44,832 nt of DNA from Mogibacterium sp. (GTDB lineage Bacteria; Bacillota; Clostridia; Peptostreptococcales; Anaerovoracaceae): positions 1 through 44,832 of the forward strand of contig JAFRJV010000052.1 in assembly GCA_017432075.1 (NCBI GenBank), in the 5' to 3' direction. The number at the start of each line of letters is the position of its first letter. Within the stretch, counting starts at the first letter, position 1. The notes beneath the pieces were generated by a model that saw only the letters and a program-made list of their open reading frames with translations, searched no databases and was not told where the DNA came from. Positions 40,000-44,832 of the stretch are shown here, in pieces. Both the position numbers and the translations under genes were made by a program.

Positions 40000-40784
40000 A
40001 ACTGATGTATATAGACTGCGGCATGGGTGCAGCAGGAGACATGCTGACCGGGGCTCTTCTGGATCTTATGGACGGGGACGCACGTGCAGCTTTCGTTGAG
40101 GAGTTCAACAGGCTCGGCATTCCCGGTGTCGTAATGGAGGTCGAGCCCTCAGTGAAGTGCGGTGTAAAAGGCCTTCATGTGCACATAAAGGTGCACGGAG
40201 AAGAAGAGGATGAGTACATGCATGATCACCATTCGCATGATCATGGTTGGCACGGGCACAGCCACAGTCACAACGGAATTGCCGGGATCAGACACATCGT
40301 CGCAGATCACCTGGATCTTCCGGAGAACGTCAGGGAAGACGTCCTGAAAGTGTACGACATCATCGCTGATGCGGAAAGTAAGGCACACGGGGTCCCTGTT
40401 ACAGAGGTACACTTCCACGAAGTGGGCACCATGGATGCCATAGCCGATGTGACGGCTGTATGCATGCTTATCGACCGCATAAAACCGCAGAAGATAGCAG
40501 CTTCGCCGGTAAACGTCGGCGGAGGGACTGTTAAATGCGCGCATGGAATCATTCCGGTACCGGCTCCTGCTACGGCAAACATACTTGAGGGCATCCCGTC
40601 ATATTCCGGGGATATCAAAAGCGAGCTTTGCACGCCTACAGGCGCAGCTCTGCTGAAGTACATCGCTGAGGAGTTCGTAGACATGCCTGAGCTGAGCGCT
40701 GAGAGATGCGGATACGGAATGGGAACGAAAGATTTTGAGCGAGCCAACTGCGTAAAGATAGTGCTCGGAGAGATTGACAAATAA
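39996..40784 (+). CDS. larC: LarC N-terminal part (LarC1), nickel-pincer cofactor insertion
   Basis: LarC inserts nickel into the pincer cofactor in a CTP-dependent reaction. This ORF is 262 residues and matches the N-terminal half: YIDCGMGAAGDMLTGALLD, a His-rich insert (HDHHSHDHGWHGHSHSHN) that could bind nickel, EVHFHEVGTMDAIADV, and GYGMGTKDF near the end. It stops where full LarC continues, and no LarC2 domain is encoded downstream (40785-40882). In Lactobacillus plantarum the two halves are joined by frameshifting; here the second half is missing or elsewhere. Confidence 0.88.
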   Translation: MKLMYIDCGMGAAGDMLTGALLDLMDGDARAAFVEEFNRLGIPGVVMEVEPSVKCGVKGLHVHIKVHGEEEDEYMHDHHSHDHGWHGHSHSHNGIAGIRHIVADHLDLPENVREDVLKVYDIIADAESKAHGVPVTEVHFHEVGTMDAIADVTAVCMLIDRIKPQKIAASPVNVGGGTVKCAHGIIPVPAPATANILEGIPSYSGDIKSELCTPTGAALLKYIAEEFVDMPELSAERCGYGMGTKDFERANCVKIVLGEIDK

Positions 40785-40794
40785 TCGAATGGCA

Positions 40795-40824
40795 TTGACC
40801 GCAAAGAGAGCGGAGGAATATAAT
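40795..40824 (+). promoter_or_regulatory. Promoter before the peptidoglycan-binding gene
   Basis: TTGACC (40795-40800) and TATAAT (40819-40824) are separated by 18 bp, close to the ideal sigma-A spacing. They lie after larC and about 60 bp before the next ATG. This breaks the long co-directional run into a new transcription unit. Confidence 0.75.
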
Positions 40825-40882
40825 TGATGCGTAAGTATTATTCACAGGCCGTTTGGTCACTTTAAAGGAAAAGAGGTGCAGA

Positions 40883-41422
40883 ATGGGAATTTTTGATAAG
40901 CTCACAGGTAAGGAAGCAAAGGCTAAAGCTGAAGAGGCAGCAGCAGAGGCAAAGGCAAAACTGGAAGAAGAAGCCGCAGCTGCTAAAGAAGCAGCTGCCA
41001 AAGCAAGAGAAGCAGCTTTCAATAAGGCAAATGAAGAGGTAAAGGCAGCTCAGAAGGTAAAAGCTGAAGCAGAAGCTGCAGCAGCAGAGGCAAAAGCGAA
41101 GGCAGAAGCAGAGGCTCTGAAGGTTGCAGAAGCTGCAAAGAAGAAAGCAAACGAGAAATTCAAACTTGAAGTCGACGGAGATTTCGGTCCTAAGTCGATC
41201 AAGGCAGTACAGCACATCCTCGGATGCAAAGAGGATGGTATCTGCGGAACAGAGACTATCAAGGCTATCCAGAAACTGGTCGGCGCAGATGTTGACGGAG
41301 TCTGGGGAACACAGACATCCAAGAAACTCCAGAAATTCCTCGGCGTAGAGGCTGACGGAGTTGCAGGCCCGCAGACATTCAAGGCATTCCAGAAGTGGGC
41401 AAACAAGGAGCTCGGCTTCTAA
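40883..41422 (+). CDS. Coiled-coil protein with C-terminal peptidoglycan-binding domain
   Basis: Residues 1-95 are an Ala/Lys/Glu-rich helix with coiled-coil character. Residues from about 98 to the end form repeats of the PG_binding_1-like pattern (VDGDFGPKSIKAVQ, EDGICGTETIKAIQ, VDGVWGTQTSKKLQ, ADGVAGPQTFKAFQ). No signal peptide or membrane segment is visible, so export would need another route, or the protein binds something inside the cell. A strong promoter at 40795-40824 and AGAGGTG before the ATG at 40883 suggest high expression. A bidirectional terminator follows. Confidence 0.75.
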   Translation: MGIFDKLTGKEAKAKAEEAAAEAKAKLEEEAAAAKEAAAKAREAAFNKANEEVKAAQKVKAEAEAAAAEAKAKAEAEALKVAEAAKKKANEKFKLEVDGDFGPKSIKAVQHILGCKEDGICGTETIKAIQKLVGADVDGVWGTQTSKKLQKFLGVEADGVAGPQTFKAFQKWANKELGF

Positions 41423-41437
41423 GTGATAAACAAGTTA

Positions 41438-41473
41438 AAAATCCCTCCGGAAAATCAATTCCGGAGGGATTTT
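41438..41473. terminator. Bidirectional terminator between convergent genes
   Basis: A 15-bp perfect stem (41438-41452 with 41459-41473) with a 6-nt loop has the core TCCCTCCGG/CCGGAGGGA and A- and T-runs on both ends. It serves the + strand peptidoglycan-binding gene and the minus-strand GAPDH gene that ends at 41498. Confidence 0.9.
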
Positions 41474-41497
41474 GTCATTAATATGCTGAAATGCAGA

Positions 41498-42613
41498 TTA
41501 TTTTATGTGAGCCTTTATATCAGCGGCTACCTCTTTGGCGGCTTCAGCTACCAGAGGCTTCTTGATCCTGTTGCCTGTAGCGATGACTGCAGCATCGGTT
41601 TTTGCTACGTGCTGTACAAGGTCGATTACCTTGTTGGAATAACCCCACTCATTATCGTACCAGGCGATAAGCTTTACAAAGCTGTCGTCAAGCATGATGC
41701 CTGCTTTCTCGTCAAAGATGCAGGTGTTGAAATTTCCTCTCAGGTCAGCAGAAACCAGTTCGTCACTGTTATATTCGATGATGCCTTTCATAGGACCTTC
41801 AGCGGCTGCCTTGATGGCATCGCAGATCTCCTTATAACTTGTCTTTGTCTTCAGCTGAGCTGTAAGGTCGACAACGGAAACATCGTTGCTTGGTACACGG
41901 AAGCTCATGCCGGTCATCTTGCCGTTCAGCTCAGGGATGACTCTGCCGACAGCTTTAGCAGCGCCTGTTGAGGAAGGGATAATATTATTGAATACGGAAC
42001 GGCCGGTCCTCCAGTCGCGTCCGCCGTTGGAATCTACCGGCTTCTGCTTGGATGTCGAAGCGTGTATGGTCGACATCAGAGCCTTCTCGATACCGAATGC
42101 CTCATGGACAACCTTTGTCAGAGGTGCGAGACAGTTGGTCGTACAGCTGGCATTTGAAACGACAGTCATGGTAGCAGGATCGTATTCCTCGTGATTGACA
42201 CCCATTACGAATGTCGGAATGTCATCGGATTTGCCCGGTGCAGTCAGGATGACTCTTTTTACACCGCCGATGAAGTGGCGGGAGCATGCCATCTTTGTCA
42301 GAAAGATTCCCGTAGACTCGATAACATATTCTACGCCGCATGATGCCCAGTTGATGTCCGCAGGATCGTCTTCGGAGAACACATGGATGTCCTTGCCGTT
42401 GATACGTATGCCATCTTCCGTAGCTTCCACATCTCCCATGAAACGGCCGAATACTGAGTCATATTCCACCTGATATGCCATCCTCTTAAAGTCCGCATGA
42501 TGCAGGTTGACGGCAACGACCTCGATATCCGTCTCACGCATCTCCAGGCTGCGGATAATAACACGGGCAATACGTCCAAAACCATTGATTCCTACTTTGA
42601 TTTTTTCACTCAT
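41498..42613 (-). CDS. Glyceraldehyde-3-phosphate dehydrogenase, divergent paralog
   Basis: This type I GAPDH of 371 residues oxidises glyceraldehyde 3-phosphate with phosphate to 1,3-bisphosphoglycerate. KVGINGFGRIAR, SNASCTTNC (Cys157) and YDNEWGYS are intact. The position of the NAD-selecting Asp32 of classical GapA is Leu here (VAVNLHHAD), so NADP or dual use, or an erythrose-4-phosphate-like role, is possible. The catalytic-His loop reads IHASTSKQ. The C-terminus is about 35 residues longer than usual. GAGGAG precedes the ATG. Confidence 0.9.
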   Translation of the reverse strand: MSEKIKVGINGFGRIARVIIRSLEMRETDIEVVAVNLHHADFKRMAYQVEYDSVFGRFMGDVEATEDGIRINGKDIHVFSEDDPADINWASCGVEYVIESTGIFLTKMACSRHFIGGVKRVILTAPGKSDDIPTFVMGVNHEEYDPATMTVVSNASCTTNCLAPLTKVVHEAFGIEKALMSTIHASTSKQKPVDSNGGRDWRTGRSVFNNIIPSSTGAAKAVGRVIPELNGKMTGMSFRVPSNDVSVVDLTAQLKTKTSYKEICDAIKAAAEGPMKGIIEYNSDELVSADLRGNFNTCIFDEKAGIMLDDSFVKLIAWYDNEWGYSNKVIDLVQHVAKTDAAVIATGNRIKKPLVAEAAKEVAADIKAHIK

Positions 42614-42788
42614 TACAATGCACTCCTCACAAAATCCGGTTCATAAAGCATTACTTGATTAATTTAAGAAAACTAATTACTATGCTCTAATCCCATACGG
42701 ATACTAACATGCAATAAATATTTACAATAGTTAATGTTTTTGAACCTTTCATTAAGAGCACATTAACCGCTGTATTGAGGACAGCATT
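42614..42788. other. Divergent intergenic region upstream of the GAPDH paralog and mnmA
   Basis: The A+T-rich stretch separates the minus-strand GAPDH from mnmA. The minus-strand promoter should be here, but I see no hexamer pair convincing enough to mark. Confidence 0.4.
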
Positions 42789-42816
42789 TTGTAAGGCCGC
42801 CCTGATGTGGTAAAAT
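42789..42816 (+). promoter_or_regulatory. Promoter for mnmA
   Basis: TTGTAA (42789-42794) and TAAAAT (42811-42816) are spaced 16 bp. Transcription would begin about 42823, giving a leader under 20 nt before the GTG start. Confidence 0.55.
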
Positions 42817-42840
42817 ACGTAAGATGTATATAGAAAGCAG

Positions 42841-43920
42841 GTGACAGGTATTTCCAGAGTAGTTGTCGGGCTGTCGGGAGGTGTCGACAGCGCAGTAGCA
42901 GCATATTTGCTTAAGCAGCAGGGCTATCAGGTGATCGGGGTAACGCTCAGGACCTGGGAAGCCGAAAGCGGCGCGTACAGCCGCTGCTGTGAGATAAGCG
43001 ATGCCCGCAGGGTCGCCGCTCAGCTTGAGATACCGTTTTATAACATAAACAGCCTCCCGGAGTTCAGGGAGCATGTTACGGGACCTTTTGTGGAGGCATA
43101 CATCAAAGGCATGACGCCTAATCCGTGTGTCGCCTGCAACAGGTACATCAAGTGGGAGAGACTTCTCGCATTTGCCGACGATATCAATGCTGAATATGTG
43201 GCGACAGGCCATTATGCGCGTATAGAAAAGACCGAAAGCGGCAGGTACACAGTTAAGCAGGCAGCATCGTCCGCTAAAGATCAGACATATATGCTTTACC
43301 AGCTCACACAGGAGCAGCTCGCACGTACGCTTATGCCGCTCTCAGAGCTGACAAAGGAAGAAGTCAGAAAGATCGCCGAAGAAGCGGGGCTTGCAGTGGC
43401 AGGCAAGAAGGATTCCCAGGAGATATGTTTCGTGCTGGACGGCGGCTATGCGGAGTATATCGACGCATATGCGGAGGGAAAGCTTCCTCCTCCGGGCAAT
43501 TTCGTTGATGAGGACGGCAAAGTGCTTGGCCGGCATAAGGGAATAGTGCACTACACTGTGGGCCAGAGAAAGAGACTCGGACTGGCGCTTGGATATCCGG
43601 CTTATGTGAAGCGGATCGATGCCGAAAACAATACAGTTGTGATCGGAGACCTCGGATCCGTGTATGAAAGCCGCATTCTGTGCAGGGAAGTCTGCTTCAT
43701 GTCGATCGAGGACATAAAACCGGGCGAAAAAGTACGTGCTTTCGTGAAAATAAGGTATCATCACGCTGCGGCGCCGGCGGTGCTGGAACGTGTTGACGAT
43801 AATACAATATCTGCTAAATTTGATGAGCCGGTCAAGGCGCCGGCACCCGGCCAGTCAGCGGTCTTCTATGACAGCAAAAACCGGGTGATCGGAGGCGGCA
43901 TAATACAGCAATACCGGTAA
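42841..43920 (+). CDS. mnmA: tRNA-specific 2-thiouridylase MnmA
   Basis: MnmA activates U34 of tRNA(Lys), tRNA(Glu) and tRNA(Gln) with ATP and transfers sulfur to C2. The PP-loop GLSGGVDSAVA (about residues 10-20) and the catalytic cysteines in NPCVACNRYIKW (Cys99) and SQEICFV (Cys196) are present, with the C-terminal beta-barrel. The length is 359 residues. The start is GTG with a weak ribosome site, and no better in-frame codon exists upstream. MnmM, encoded at 21.9 kb, modifies the same nucleotide. Confidence 0.95.
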   Translation: MTGISRVVVGLSGGVDSAVAAYLLKQQGYQVIGVTLRTWEAESGAYSRCCEISDARRVAAQLEIPFYNINSLPEFREHVTGPFVEAYIKGMTPNPCVACNRYIKWERLLAFADDINAEYVATGHYARIEKTESGRYTVKQAASSAKDQTYMLYQLTQEQLARTLMPLSELTKEEVRKIAEEAGLAVAGKKDSQEICFVLDGGYAEYIDAYAEGKLPPPGNFVDEDGKVLGRHKGIVHYTVGQRKRLGLALGYPAYVKRIDAENNTVVIGDLGSVYESRILCREVCFMSIEDIKPGEKVRAFVKIRYHHAAAPAVLERVDDNTISAKFDEPVKAPAPGQSAVFYDSKNRVIGGGIIQQYR

Positions 43921-43933
43921 ATGGAGGTTACTA

Positions 43934-44170
43934 ATGGATATAAATGAAGATATTTATGAAGAGATAGATCTGATGGGTTGTCCTTACTGCGGAGGCGCCG
44001 GTTTTCTGGATGACGGAAACGGCTGGTGCTGGACTGTCACATGCATGGATTGCGGTTCACAGACAGGGGAGTTCGCTTATAACAGCCCTGAAGAAAGAGC
44101 AGTAGCTGCACGCAGAGCTGCTTATGTATGGAATATCGGAAAGGTTATCAGAAGCGATCTGGGTGAATAG
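43934..44170 (+). CDS. Lar-family-like zinc-ribbon protein
   Basis: The 78-residue protein carries CPYCGGAG and CMDCGSQ, a four-cysteine zinc ribbon, and a late AAYVWN motif that matches the restriction-alleviation (Lar) family of phage origin. The chromosomal role is unknown. GGAGG 6 nt before the ATG, 13 bp after mnmA, suggests co-transcription. Confidence 0.75.
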   Translation: MDINEDIYEEIDLMGCPYCGGAGFLDDGNGWCWTVTCMDCGSQTGEFAYNSPEERAVAARRAAYVWNIGKVIRSDLGE

Positions 44171-44201
44171 AAAAATCTTTGCTTTATTTAGGCTCTTATC
44201 A

Positions 44202-44230
44202 TTGTGAACAGGGCCCATTAATGTTAAAAT
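44202..44230 (+). promoter_or_regulatory. Promoter for the second GAPDH gene
   Basis: TTGTGA (44202-44207) and TAAAAT (44225-44230) have the optimal 17-bp spacing, and TGT before the -10 adds an extended -10 match. The leader would be about 110 nt long, which is long for a glycolytic gene. Confidence 0.75.
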
Positions 44231-44265
44231 TAAACCATAAATGTGCCTAATACGAGGTACAAGAT

Positions 44266-44332
44266 CAACAACCAAAATATTGTTGGAGATTAATATCAGC
44301 GATCATGTGATCGCAGGGGATCGAAATGATCC
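44266..44332 (+). promoter_or_regulatory. Structured 5' leader of GAPDH with three hairpins
   Basis: Three short stems lie between the promoter and the ribosome site. CAACAA/TTGTTG is at 44266-44271 and 44280-44285, GCGATC/GATCGC at 44299-44304 and 44309-44314, and GGATC/GATCC at 44318-44332. The last ends just before GAGGAGG. A stabilising or attenuating role is inferred. Confidence 0.45.
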
Positions 44333-44348
44333 AGAGGAGGAATTACTA

Positions 44349-44832
44349 ATGAAAGTAGCTATTAACGGATTTGGACGTATCGGAAGACTGGCATTCAGAA
44401 AGATCTATGCTGACAAGGACATTGATATCGTTGCGATCAACGACCTTACAAGCCCTAAGATGCTTGCACACCTGCTCAAATATGACAGCGTTCAGAAGAG
44501 ATTTGACGCAGCAGTAGAAGCAGCTGAGGACGGCATCGTAGTAGACGGCAAGTTCATCAAGATCTACGCAGAAGCAGACGCATCGAAGCTCCCATGGGGC
44601 GACCTCGATGTAGACATCGTTCTCGAGTGCACAGGATTCTACACATCAAAGGCTAAGAGCCAGGCTCACATCGATGCCGGCGCTAAGAAGGTTCTCATTT
44701 CGGCTCCTGCAGGCAACGATCTGCCAACCATCGTATTCGGAACTAACGATGATGTCCTGACAAAGGAAGACACAATCGTATCCGGAGCATCCTGCACAAC
44801 AAACTGCCTCGCTCCTATGACAAAGGCACTCA
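44349..44832 (+). CDS. gap: Glyceraldehyde-3-phosphate dehydrogenase, classical type (partial)
   Basis: The N-terminal 161 residues of a NAD-type GAPDH are present and the gene runs off the window. [12 protein letters not shown] forms the dinucleotide site, Asp32 (AINDL) favours NAD, and SGASCTTNC supplies Cys149. The codons look like those of a highly expressed gene, and GAGGAGG precedes the ATG by 8 nt. It is probably the glycolytic enzyme, in contrast to the divergent paralog at 41498-42613. Confidence 0.95.
   Translation, partial: MKVAINGFGRIGRLAFRKIYADKDIDIVAINDLTSPKMLAHLLKYDSVQKRFDAAVEAAEDGIVVDGKFIKIYAEADASKLPWGDLDVDIVLECTGFYTSKAKSQAHIDAGAKKVLISAPAGNDLPTIVFGTNDDVLTKEDTIVSGASCTTNCLAPMTKAL

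Noticed and set aside
9019-40784. Integron-like cassette array
   Set aside because: The genes are short and co-directional, but no attC-like recombination sites or integrase are visible.
1-44832. tRNA, rRNA or tmRNA genes
   Set aside because: I saw no T-loop or CCA-type signature with a supporting cloverleaf, and no rRNA-like conserved blocks.

Overview
The window looks like chromosome of an anaerobic, low-to-mid GC Firmicute, most likely a Clostridia/Eubacteriales member of the gut or oral type. This rests on strong Shine-Dalgarno sequences with occasional TTG and GTG starts, on ferredoxin-like, flavodoxin-like and rubrerythrin-like proteins in place of respiratory genes, and on Clostridia-typical families (EcsC, DUF4250, DUF1653, HsmA, YkvI, MnmM/YtqB, family II pyrophosphatase, LarB/LarC). 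The genus cannot be fixed from the sequence alone.

Layout. Positions 1-1000 hold no large gene. They contain a bidirectional terminator, a 299-bp MITE-like element with 5'-TGTTAGAGTC ends and an ACAT target duplication (357-655), and a small ORF. From 1.0 to 6.4 kb lie membrane proteins (zinc-ribbon, YgjV, EcsC-like), a YbgC-type thioesterase, a membrane-anchored family II pyrophosphatase, a MATE exporter and an internally deleted acetyltransferase. From 6.4 to 9.0 kb the sequence is visibly richer in A+T and looks acquired: a palindromic repeat, tiny ORFs and a DUF2075 nuclease-helicase gene split by one in-frame TAA. From 9.0 kb to 41.4 kb every recognisable gene is on the + strand, with short gaps and several ATGA overlaps. 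These are mostly one-gene functions: tRNA repair or modification (KptA, MnmM, YbaK, YhbY), Nudix and MazG-type house-cleaning enzymes, flavodoxins, nitroreductases, 4Fe-4S proteins, hydrolases, DinB, carbonic anhydrase, a rhomboid protease, a macrodomain protein and LarB/LarC. The end of the window carries a minus-strand GAPDH, then mnmA, a Lar-like zinc-ribbon protein and the start of a second, classical GAPDH.

Mobile and repeat DNA. Between 13.8 and 19.6 kb two short palindromic repeat families are scattered. One is a 27-bp unit with GGAGACAG...CTGTCTCC arms; the other is a 13-bp GGGGACAGTCCCC palindrome with a conserved tail. Copies lie inside two coding sequences in the same reading frame, form a perfect inverted pair before another gene, and coincide with stop codons of three genes. 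They resemble REP/BIME elements of the kind mobilised by RAYT transposases, but no transposase is present here.

Genes that may work together. KptA (tRNA 2'-phosphotransferase), a 2H cyclic phosphodiesterase and a macrodomain protein could form the Appr>p to Appr1p to ADP-ribose salvage route known from yeast tRNA splicing. The last two are adjacent, but KptA is 19 kb away. MnmA and MnmM act on the same wobble uridine. LarB and LarC belong to nickel-pincer cofactor synthesis, but the LarC C-terminal domain, LarE and LarA are not in the window. Several genes are damaged: the DUF2075 gene, the acetyltransferase, a small frameshifted ORF at 3.3 kb and possibly a LURP-one protein at 18.9-19.5 kb.
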